From NCBI GenBank assembly GCA_029939535.1, contig JAOZST010000027.1, forward strand, positions 1-28,873: a DNA stretch of 28,873 nt, read 5' to 3'. Made by a program: the position numbers and the translations under genes. Shown here piece after piece: positions 22,681-28,873 of this stretch. The DNA comes from NBML01 sp029939535 (lineage in GTDB: Bacteria > Desulfobacterota > Desulfobacteria > Desulfobacterales > Desulfobacteraceae). The notes under the pieces were generated by a model. That model was not told the origin of the DNA and did not search any database. It saw nothing but the letters and a program-made list of their open reading frames with translations. The first letter of the stretch is position 1; every line of letters starts with the position of its first letter.

Positions 22681-23774
22681 GTTTTTACCTCCTGACGTTC
22701 AGGGCTTACGATTACAGTATCAAGGTGCATGGGTTGAATATCTTTGGATTTATCCCTGTCCGGGATCACAGCATCCAGGCCGCATATTTCCGATGAAAAA
22801 CCATACATGCCCGGTTTTCCACCCACAACTCCGGGGCGCAGTTTTTTTCTGTCCTGGACCATGAAAAGGCTGTGATCGGGCAGGGTGCCTATGACACAAT
22901 TGGGTCCGTCAATGATCAGGGGCCTGCAGGTCCTTTTTAAATGGGTAAGAAATTTTGCGTCGGGATGGTTTTCAAGGTCTTCCTTCTGGAGGGGAGTGAT
23001 CACGTGCTTGTAGGCATCCAATCCCATACCCAGTTCCACCATGGAATAGTGGAGAATGTGGGCAAAGACTTCGGAGTCTGACTGGTATCCGCTATAGGCC
23101 GGGATATCTCTGGAGGTGAGAAAATCCTTGATGGGAATAAATGCAGTGTTTTCTCCATTGGTCATTGTGGAAAACCCTTTGATGAAAAAAGGGTGGCAGG
23201 CATAAAGGTTAATGGCGTAATTTGTATTCTGGCGGCCCTGGGCCATGATCACCCGGGCATGGAGCTCTTTTCTGTCTAGCCCCAGATAGTGTCCCAGCTT
23301 CAGGGGATCTCCGATTTCCTTGATCATGATGGTGTCCGGCCAGAAGGAGAAGACCATCATATCTTTTTTTTCTTCTCCCATTTCCCTGATCTTGAGCCTG
23401 ATACCCGAGACCCGGGCGGCAATCTCTTCCTGTTCAAGGTTTTCCCAGCCCTCGGGCAACTCATAGGCCCGTATAAGATAAAGACCCCTTCTGGGAATTC
23501 CTTCCACAGGCTTTTTGGGAATTTTCAGGGAAATTTTATATTTTGTGAGAAACCCCTTGTCCATCATGAACAGATCCAGACGTCGGATACCCTCTTCACT
23601 GAAAATACCCGATAAAATAGGAGCGTCTTTCATTTCTTCAAAAGGGCCCCCAAGATCCTGGAGCAACAGTCCCATGCCGGAACCGTCATGGCCTTCTTTC
23701 ATCACGTCAAGGGCTTTGATTGCCAGCATTGGAGATACAGGATCATTGCTGGTAAGTGCAAACAAACGACACAT
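22644..23774 (-). CDS. Class II glutamine amidotransferase subunit of split glutamate synthase
   Basis: This 376-residue protein opens MCRLFALTSNDPVS, so removal of Met exposes the N-terminal nucleophile Cys2 of class II amidotransferases. The start is therefore ATG 23772-23774, which has GGAG about eight bases upstream; the ATG five codons earlier would bury the Cys. Further family features are HDGSGMG near 30, a GRQNTNYAINLYACHPF segment and the oxyanion-type Asn-Gly in TMTNGENTAF. It releases ammonia from glutamine for the FMN subunit. First gene of the three-gene glutamate synthase operon. N-methylglutamate synthase (MgsABC) uses the same domain split and is an alternative, but the GltD-like fusion downstream favours NAD(P)H-dependent glutamate synthase. 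Confidence 0.87.
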   Translation of the reverse strand: MCRLFALTSNDPVSPMLAIKALDVMKEGHDGSGMGLLLQDLGGPFEEMKDAPILSGIFSEEGIRRLDLFMMDKGFLTKYKISLKIPKKPVEGIPRRGLYLIRAYELPEGWENLEQEEIAARVSGIRLKIREMGEEKKDMMVFSFWPDTIMIKEIGDPLKLGHYLGLDRKELHARVIMAQGRQNTNYAINLYACHPFFIKGFSTMTNGENTAFIPIKDFLTSRDIPAYSGYQSDSEVFAHILHYSMVELGMGLDAYKHVITPLQKEDLENHPDAKFLTHLKRTCRPLIIDGPNCVIGTLPDHSLFMVQDRKKLRPGVVGGKPGMYGFSSEICGLDAVIPDRDKSKDIQPMHLDTVIVSPERQEVKTCRQTEALNLPL

Positions 23775-23877
23775 ATAAACACTCCTCATTTTTTAGGAAA
23801 AGAGATGGTTATTAATTTTTCAAAATATTCAGTTTAAAGATTTACAGGAGTTGTGTCAATAAATTTTAATGGAATGA

Positions 23878-23903
23878 CCCTTTCCCAGATGATTGGGAAA
23901 GGG
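23878..23903 (-). terminator. Stem-loop after the cytochrome c3 gene
   Basis: CCCTTTCCCA (23878-23887) and its exact complement (23894-23903) form a 10-bp stem with a six-base loop, 33 bases after the cytochrome stop on the minus strand. There is no strong T-run after it, so it may be a weak terminator or an mRNA-stabilising hairpin separating the cytochrome from the glutamate synthase operon. Confidence 0.5.
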
Positions 23904-23936
23904 CATGGTGGGTTGGAAAGATAATAATTTTTGTTA

Positions 23937-24440
23937 TCAATCCTTTGGGTGGCAGCGGTTACAGCCGGCCGGCCCTGGTTTTGGAATTTCCTCAAGGGGT
24001 GTTCCTGCTTTTACAAGCTCTCTTCTTTCAGCTATCATGGACCTGTGGCATCCAAGACAAGAGGTATGGAAAGCATCCTGAAAATAGGGTTTATCATCGG
24101 GCCAGGGTTTGGCAGGCTTTGCTGATGTTGCTTTGGAATTGGGTTTTTGCTGATCATGACAGCCTGAAGTCCCACAGCTCTGCACCGGGGAAACAAGGTC
24201 CCATTTATGGTGGCAGGTTGTGCAGGTATAGTTGAAATGTAGCGAATGGGGAAAATCAACGCTTGATCTTTTTGATTCAATATGGGGCAGTGTGGACAGC
24301 GTTATATTGCCCATTGGAACCGCCAGGGTATCTATGGCTTCTCCCGCTTTTTTGGCTTCATCCGAGGCTGATACGCTGGAAAACCCCATGAACAGCATGG
24401 CAAGGCAAATCAAAATGGCTGCAATTGAATAGAGTCTCAT
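23937..24440 (-). CDS. Periplasmic tetraheme cytochrome c3 (class III cytochrome c)
   Basis: This 167-residue preprotein has a signal peptide (residues 1-25, cleavage near VSA-SDEA) and four heme c sites: CTTCH 73-77, CGTSGCH 89-95 (a C-x4-CH site), CLGCH 128-132 and CNRCH 160-164. The extra His residues that supply the second axial ligands in cytochrome c3 are present: His65 and His68 in FPHSLHF, His78 in CHH, and His125. Cytochrome c3 carries electrons between periplasmic hydrogenases or formate dehydrogenases and membrane complexes in sulfate reducers. The second site having C-x4-CH is normal for the family. AAGGAG lies about 13 bases before ATG, rather far. It appears monocistronic. Confidence 0.93.
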   Translation of the reverse strand: MRLYSIAAILICLAMLFMGFSSVSASDEAKKAGEAIDTLAVPMGNITLSTLPHIESKRSSVDFPHSLHFNYTCTTCHHKWDLVSPVQSCGTSGCHDQQKPNSKATSAKPAKPWPDDKPYFQDAFHTSCLGCHRSMIAERRELVKAGTPLEEIPKPGPAGCNRCHPKD

Positions 24441-24480
24441 TTTCTTGTTTTACTCCTTAGTTTATAGTTATATTATGGTA

Positions 24481-24505
24481 AGGACCGTACATTATTTGCG
24501 GTCCT
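24481..24505. terminator. Weak stem-loop between the sensor and cytochrome genes
   Basis: AGGACCG (24481-24487) pairs with CGGTCCT (24499-24505) across an 11-base AT loop. It lies between the sensor stop (24623) and the cytochrome start (24440). The flanks are AT-rich but lack a proper T-run on either strand, so it is only a candidate terminator for the sensor transcript. Confidence 0.3.
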
Positions 24506-24622
24506 AATTATTGGTACATTGTTTCAATGGAACCTATATAATTTTTAATACCTATACCCTGTAAAGGCCCGGGTGACAATAAATGTTTAAAATGCTGTCT
24601 TAAATCGTTTTATCATTACGTA

Positions 24623-26311
24623 TTAAACTATTGGATCTTCCGCTGCCTTCCGGATATCCACGATTTTTACATCACCAACATATTCCTTGGCCTCGTATTT
24701 GGTGATCCGGGTCATCTTTCCAGTGAGTTCTGAGACAGTATTCAGGTTCCGGATGATGGTTTTAAGGTCTTCCTGCATCTCTGGTTCATTAAGATCATCA
24801 AGAACCAGCTGGGCCGTTCCAAGTGCTGAAAATACAGGGGTGTTCAGTTCATGGGCTGCTGCTCCTGCCATTTCCAGCACACCCTGAAGTCTTTCCTTGG
24901 TCCTTTGCTCTTCCCGGAGTTGAATATGGGCAGTCACATCCCTGATTGTTATGATCATGAATTCTACCTCCCCATTTTTGCCAAAGGATGAAACAGGTGT
25001 GGCCATCTCTTCCATATATTTTTCCTGGTTTCCCTGGGTTATCCGTCGTATGCAGACTGAAGTTTTTTCCTTTTTTTTAATATGCTGTAAAGGACAGTCA
25101 TCAGGGTTGCAGGCTTTAATAATGTCTTGGCAGAGTCTGCCGAGAATTTCGTTTTCCTTTAGGTGATGGTTTTCAAGAAAGGCTTTGTTGACCATGGTGA
25201 TTCGGTGCTCAAGGTCGATTACAAGCAATTCAGCTTGAAGACTGTCTATCACCAATTGAAGGAAATCTTCGTTTTGCTCCAGCTCTGTTATGAGTTTTGT
25301 TATTTTGCTGTAATTTTTCGCATTTTGGATGGCAATGCCTCCCTGCTCAGCTATTGCCGTAGCAAAATTGATTTCAGCATCTGAAAAATATCGCCTTTCA
25401 GAAGTAAGAAACCTCAGTACTCCGATGGTTCTTTTTTTTTCAACAATGGCCACAGCCAGAATACTGGCCACCCCTTCTTTTTTTGCATTGTCCTGATAGG
25501 TTATTCTCGGGTCCGTGGCTGCATCATAGATGATAACAGGCTCACCCATCATTGCCTGGTGGGTGCTAAGCTCGTCATCAATGCAGCCCCGGCCCAGATA
25601 TTCTTCACTTAATCCAGAAGAGGCCACCAGGTCCAAATGTCCTTTTTCCGGGTCAAGGAGTCTTATGGTGCATCCCTTTAAATTCATTGTTTCAGGGATT
25701 TTGGAAACAATAAAATCAAGCACTTCCTGTAATTGGAATGTGGAATTTAAAGCCTTGCCTATTTCCTCCAGGCTCTTGAGGTATCTGATCTGGCGGTTTT
25801 GTTCTTCATAAACCCTGGCATTTTCAATGGCAATGCCGCACTGCTCTGCCAGGGCAGTAACAAATTCAATCTCAGTGTTTTCAAAATCGCGCTGGTTTTT
25901 TGTGAGAAGTCTCAGTACCCCCCCAATCTCACCTTTCATGATAATGGGAGCAACCAGAATACTTTTTATCCCTTCTTTGCGAATGGCTTCAGGATGCTGA
26001 ATATGGGGATTGGAGAGAACATCAGGAATGGTAACAGGTGTTCCGGCCAGGGCCTTTGTGACACTTTGTTCGGCATCTATGGGACCCCGGTTGAGATATT
26101 CTCGGCTAAGTCCGTGGGAAGCGACTAACAAAAGTCTTTCCCCAGCAGAATCCAAAAGTCTTATTGTGGCGGCATCAACTCCAAGAACCTCTGGTACCTT
26201 TTGTACAATTAATTTCAAGACTTTTTCCACGTCAAGGGTGGAAGTGATCATCCTGGTCACCTTTTGAAAAAGGTGAAGAAAATCTATTGTCTTATCTTGC
26301 ATTTTTTTCAT
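24623..26311 (-). CDS. GAF-GAF-PAS sensor with a DHp (HisKA) helix but no ATPase domain
   Basis: This 562-residue soluble protein has two GAF domains (about 10-170 and 180-340), similar to each other: both contain a TIRLLD segment, LVAS-GLS-EYL-RG and IGGVLR/TIGVLR. A PAS domain follows (about 345-470) with a cysteine motif CNPDDCPL, then a dimerisation/phosphoacceptor helix with His487 in AAHELNTPVFSALG. The chain stops about 75 residues after this His, so there is no HATPase_c domain. It cannot autophosphorylate alone; it may be phosphorylated in trans, act as a scaffold, or be a truncated kinase. No response regulator is adjacent. Start ATG 26311 or the ATG three codons later; ribosome-binding sites are poor. 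Confidence 0.85.
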   Translation of the reverse strand: MKKMQDKTIDFLHLFQKVTRMITSTLDVEKVLKLIVQKVPEVLGVDAATIRLLDSAGERLLLVASHGLSREYLNRGPIDAEQSVTKALAGTPVTIPDVLSNPHIQHPEAIRKEGIKSILVAPIIMKGEIGGVLRLLTKNQRDFENTEIEFVTALAEQCGIAIENARVYEEQNRQIRYLKSLEEIGKALNSTFQLQEVLDFIVSKIPETMNLKGCTIRLLDPEKGHLDLVASSGLSEEYLGRGCIDDELSTHQAMMGEPVIIYDAATDPRITYQDNAKKEGVASILAVAIVEKKRTIGVLRFLTSERRYFSDAEINFATAIAEQGGIAIQNAKNYSKITKLITELEQNEDFLQLVIDSLQAELLVIDLEHRITMVNKAFLENHHLKENEILGRLCQDIIKACNPDDCPLQHIKKKEKTSVCIRRITQGNQEKYMEEMATPVSSFGKNGEVEFMIITIRDVTAHIQLREEQRTKERLQGVLEMAGAAAHELNTPVFSALGTAQLVLDDLNEPEMQEDLKTIIRNLNTVSELTGKMTRITKYEAKEYVGDVKIVDIRKAAEDPIV

Positions 26312-26355
26312 AATAAGGTATCTGTTTTATATTGTTAAAAGCTTTTCACCATTGG

Positions 26356-26495
26356 TTAAAATGTCTGTAAGGGCGGCTCCCCCGGTAATTTAACTTTTAT
26401 CCCAAGTTTTCCAGTTCCTTGATAACTTCCAATTGATCTGAGCATGCTTTGCAGGCAGTTATATGAACGCCGGCTTTCAATGCTTCCCTGATTTG
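26356..26495 (-). pseudogene. DsrE-family protein remnant, frameshifted
   Basis: Reading leftward from 26495, one frame gives IREALKAGVHITACKACSDQ then LEVIKELENLG, which matches the C-terminal half of DsrE-like sulfur-relay proteins (motif ACKACSD). That frame meets a stop at 26397-26399. The similarity continues one frame over as GIKVKLPGEPPLQTF to a stop at 26356. A stop also lies just upstream at 26496-26498, and the N-terminal half is missing. The family normally has about 115 residues; some 45 remain. It is therefore a broken gene. Confidence 0.6.
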
Positions 26496-26690
26496 TTATT
26501 GGGGGAAGACTGTCAAGGAATTGTTTATATCCCATGGACAATATATTTAAAAAAATATTTCCACTAAAGTTTAATTTAACTATAACAGAACTCTAATAAA
26601 ATACTAATATAAAAATTATAGAATCATCCTTTATATGATTGAATATTCCAGTAGACTTTATTGTAACAGGGTAAAGTATTGGAGTGAATA

Positions 26691-27131
26691 ATGGCAATTC
26701 ATTTACAGAGAGCAATAGAAAAAATAAAGAAAGAGATTCTGTCTCTGGGTGCAATGGTGGAAGAACGTTTTAAAAAGGCAGTATATGCCATTGTTACAGA
26801 CATATTGAACATCATTTTTCTGCTTCATAAGGATATTTTTATGATTTTTCGTGAAGTGTTATTGGGGTGTTATTCCGATATTAAGAAAAATCCAAAAGGG
26901 ACATTTTTGTATGGTTTGAATGTTGATGAACTCGTAAAAAGTCAGGTTTTGGCATTTTTTAAGTGTAACTCGCTGAAATTATTAATACTAAATTTTCTGA
27001 TTTCGGCTTTTTACAAGGCCATTAATGTTAGTTGCAATTCTATTTCTGCCCGATTTTTTGGATTTGTAGAGAAATTGGACGTTTCGATTTTTTTAATTCG
27101 GATACCGGCATGGATAATATCATCAAAATGA
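26691..27131 (+). pseudogene. PhoU N-terminus fused to unrelated sequence
   Basis: The first 34 residues, MAIHLQRAIEKIKKEILSLG then AMVEERFKKAVYAI, are a good match to the first helix of PhoU, the phosphate-signalling accessory protein (usually 215-230 residues). Thereafter the frame encodes about 110 residues that are hydrophobic, Phe/Ile/Asn-rich and unlike PhoU, from very AT-rich DNA. GGAG six bases before ATG 26691 is still intact, so a chimeric peptide could be made. The best reading is a phoU gene cut off by a rearrangement, with the remaining frame open by chance. The downstream 440 bases hold no other recognisable gene. Confidence 0.6.
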
Positions 27132-27135
27132 ATAT

Positions 27136-27207
27136 AAATGGGGGTCAAGTCTGCTCTTGACGCTTGTCAAATTATAAATGAGTCAAGGGTAGACTTGACC
27201 CCCATTT
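27136..27207. repeat. Imperfect 26-bp inverted repeat around a 20-base loop
   Basis: AAATGGGGGTCAAGTCT begins the left arm (27136-27161), and the right arm (27182-27207) is its complement with two mismatches out of 26. It would fold into a long hairpin. The GGGGTCAAGTCT core resembles repeats associated with REP/RAYT or IS200-like elements, but no transposase of that kind is present here. It could be a solitary REP/MITE-like element. Confidence 0.65.
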
Positions 27208-27224
27208 TTGAAATATTTCATCAG

Positions 27225-27300
27225 CGTTATATCCCCGATAGTGGGCACTCAAGGAATACAATTAAAAAAGCTCTACGGAGTCAAATCGTGGGTTACTCCA
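27225..27300 (+). pseudogene. Scrap of an IS21-like transposase (IstA helix-turn-helix)
   Basis: In the plus-strand frame the segment DSGHSRNTIKKALRSQ resembles the recognition helix region of IstA-type transposases (G-x-S-R-N-T-V-x-K-x-L-R). Nothing before or after it fits an intact transposase, and the frame runs directly into the stop codon end of the methyltransferase on the other strand. Only about 25 residues are involved, so the call is tentative. Confidence 0.35.
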
Positions 27301-27305
27301 CCAAG

Positions 27306-28724
27306 TTACTCAGCAGACAGCGCCCCCGCACGAACAACCACTTCTTCGATCTGCCGCTTGATCTCTTCTGGAATAGGTTTCGCCTCATGTTTTGTAATTA
27401 GATTGCGAGTCTTTTCCGTTACCCGCTGCTCGAATGTCAACTGCTCTGATGCCTTCCAGGTCTTATCACCTCCGCGGAAAAGAAGCTTGGGATACCACAC
27501 ATCCTTGAAATGCTTTAACGTATGCGCGTTCGTCACGTACTCGCCCATCGGTCCCACCTCCCGGATCGAATCGAGCGCCATCGTCTCGTCGTTCACCACA
27601 ACGCCACCGAGCATTGCCTCCTGCATCTCAATGATTTCACTCGTTGCCGTAATCATTTCGGGAATCACCAGCGTGCCGTTCCCATGCATACCCACGTTAT
27701 GCACCAGATGCCCACCACATAGAATGGCCATCATGCACGATGAGGAAGCCTCCAATATGGCTTGGCCGTCAAATACCTGTGAATCGCTGCTTCCACCCGT
27801 TCCAAAGTTTGGCAGTCGGAAGTGGTGAGCCATCTCGGCCATCATGCTGTTGCCGAGTTGGAACTCGGGCGCGCCATACGAGAACACGGTCGTCCCCATA
27901 TCCATGATCGAGGGCATAGCGCCAAAGATGAAAGGAGCTCCCCTTTGCTTCAACTGATGGACGACCAGGCCGCTCAGCGACTCGGCGCACAGTTGGACCA
28001 CATTGCCCACAATGCTCATCGGCGCCGTTGCTCCCGCTGCTGCATACGGTGTATAGACCAGCGGAATCTCGTGCTCGGCGCAGTAGAGAAGCTTCATTAT
28101 TGAAGAATCGGTGTGTGCTAATGGCGACAAAGGCTCCGAATAAACAATCAAGATGGGCCGCTTGCGCAGTATCTTTTCGCCCCCCACCGCTAAAGCTGCC
28201 ATCTCGTGACACGCTTCGAGCATTTCCAGCGTTACCGGTTCAGCCAACAGAGGTTTTGTCGAATATATGAAAGACAGTGAAGCAGACAAAACAGCACCCA
28301 TCTCCGGCGGCCGATCCGAAATAATACCGGTTGCGTTGGCAAAGTACATGTTATCCAGCGCATCCACCAACAACACGTTGCGGCGCACGTCTTCAAATGT
28401 GCAAGGCCTTCGCACTCCTGTAAAGGGATCGATCACTTCAGGGGCATCGGTCACGGCCCCAAAGTAGTGGTTGTTTCCCTCAAGCTGCATAGTCCGGTTA
28501 CCAAGACGATCGTAGATAGAGATGCCCTCCGGCGCAGACTCGATGGCAGCGAGTACAAGCGATGATGGCATCCGCACTCGATCACCGTCCACCTTAGCCC
28601 CCGCTCCATGCACCAGTTCCACTGCCTCGGATTCGGTCAGCACCACGCCCTCATGTTCTATGAGGTCTATCGCGGCTGCTGCAATTTTTTCTCTATCCTC
28701 CAAACTCAAAATCTGTGATTTCAT
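27306..28724 (-). CDS. Non-pyrrolysine MttB-superfamily methyltransferase (quaternary amine:corrinoid type)
   Basis: This 472-residue protein belongs to the trimethylamine methyltransferase (MttB) family: LVHGAGAKVDGDRVRMPSSL, GGEKILRKRPILIVYSEPLS, YGAPEFQLGNSMMAEMAHH, FGTGGSSDSQVFDGQA and GGHLVHNVGMHGNGT. The reading frame is uninterrupted, so there is no internal UAG for pyrrolysine, placing it with MtgB-like enzymes that demethylate glycine betaine, proline betaine or carnitine and pass the methyl group to a corrinoid protein. No corrinoid protein, reductive activator or second methyltransferase is in the window. The substrate cannot be assigned. GGAAGG close to ATG supports the start. Base use is more GC- and CpG-rich than neighbouring genes, and it lies beside transposase and repeat debris, so recent acquisition is likely. 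Confidence 0.88.
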   Translation of the reverse strand: MKSQILSLEDREKIAAAAIDLIEHEGVVLTESEAVELVHGAGAKVDGDRVRMPSSLVLAAIESAPEGISIYDRLGNRTMQLEGNNHYFGAVTDAPEVIDPFTGVRRPCTFEDVRRNVLLVDALDNMYFANATGIISDRPPEMGAVLSASLSFIYSTKPLLAEPVTLEMLEACHEMAALAVGGEKILRKRPILIVYSEPLSPLAHTDSSIMKLLYCAEHEIPLVYTPYAAAGATAPMSIVGNVVQLCAESLSGLVVHQLKQRGAPFIFGAMPSIMDMGTTVFSYGAPEFQLGNSMMAEMAHHFRLPNFGTGGSSDSQVFDGQAILEASSSCMMAILCGGHLVHNVGMHGNGTLVIPEMITATSEIIEMQEAMLGGVVVNDETMALDSIREVGPMGEYVTNAHTLKHFKDVWYPKLLFRGGDKTWKASEQLTFEQRVTEKTRNLITKHEAKPIPEEIKRQIEEVVVRAGALSAE

Positions 28725-28873
28725 GTGTACCTTCCTTCTTCTATTTCGTTTTCGTTGTCGTTGTCATGTGCGACCCAATGTCATTAACTTATAAAGTGTA
28801 CTGGCAAACCCATGTCCCGTTGCATCATTTTTTAGAATTACAAAAATCGGTCATTGTTTCTATTAGAATTTCT
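28725..28873. other. Upstream region of the methyltransferase gene, to the window edge
   Basis: The sequence returns to AT-rich. Minus-strand TTATAA near -80 has only a poor -35 partner (GGGACA, 18 bases away). A short run of hexamer-like repeats (GACAAC, GACAAC, GAAAAC, GAAATA on the minus strand) lies at 28741-28765. No gene is seen. Confidence 0.4.

Noticed and set aside
23775..23789. ATG five codons upstream of the amidotransferase start
   Set aside because: Class II amidotransferases need Cys at position 2; only the ATG at 23772-23774 provides it.
26496..26541. Extension of the DsrE remnant by an upstream in-frame ATG
   Set aside because: The residues MSMGYKQFLDSLPP do not resemble DsrE, and a stop separates them from the similar frame.
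27306..28724. Possible pyrrolysine (UAG) readthrough in the MttB-family gene
   Set aside because: The frame is full length with no internal stop, so no pyrrolysine is needed.

Overview
The window looks like a chromosomal segment of an anaerobic, sulfate-reducer-like member of the Desulfobacterota, probably near Desulfobacteraceae. This is inferred from gene content: a periplasmic tetraheme cytochrome c3, a glutamate synthase split into separate domain proteins, an acyl-CoA-forming aldehyde dehydrogenase, GAF/PAS and HD-GYP signalling proteins, and an MttB-family methyltransferase. Most of the sequence is moderately AT-rich. It is a scaffold with two 100-N gaps, one of which appears to be an assembly artefact. 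No rRNA, tRNA or CRISPR array was seen.

Layout. 1-1740 is a decaying accessory zone. It holds the start of a DUF1778-type antitoxin gene with its own promoter, a PAS-domain remnant, and a hipBA toxin-antitoxin remnant that is frameshifted at its 5' end and cut off at its 3' end. 1743-3422 carries a cyclophilin and an HD-GYP response regulator (minus strand). 3735-7467 carries an MFS transporter, an M24 peptidase and an SprT-like/DUF2786 metalloprotein (plus strand).

7472-17290 looks like a catabolic island. Reading down the minus strand it holds a polar amino-acid ABC transporter (binding protein, permease, ATPase) and then, beyond a plus-strand Lrp/AsnC regulator, the operon methylmalonate/malonate-semialdehyde dehydrogenase - ferritin-like protein - AGXT2-like aminotransferase. 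A lactonase-like metallo-beta-lactamase protein, a GntR/FCD regulator and acetate kinase follow. The proposed flow is uptake of an amino acid, transamination of a beta-amino acid (beta-alanine or 3-aminoisobutyrate), CoA-dependent decarboxylating oxidation to acetyl-CoA or propionyl-CoA, and ATP recovery through acetate kinase. The control regions contain strong palindromes that fit the Lrp and GntR proteins.

17581-19228 is a plus-strand pair: a calcineurin-like phosphoesterase and a ParB-like/RAM fusion whose 3' end is lost in a gap. 19329-23774 is a minus-strand operon encoding a split glutamate synthase: class II amidotransferase, ferredoxin-FMN synthase domain, and a GXGXG domain fused to a GltD-like flavoprotein. 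A tetraheme cytochrome c3 and a GAF-GAF-PAS-DHp sensor without an ATPase domain follow.

26356-27300 is a second graveyard, with a broken DsrE-family gene, a PhoU N-terminus grafted onto unrelated sequence, a long inverted repeat and an IS21-like transposase scrap. It borders a non-pyrrolysine MttB-family methyltransferase (27306-28724) with visibly different, CpG-rich composition, probably acquired by transfer.
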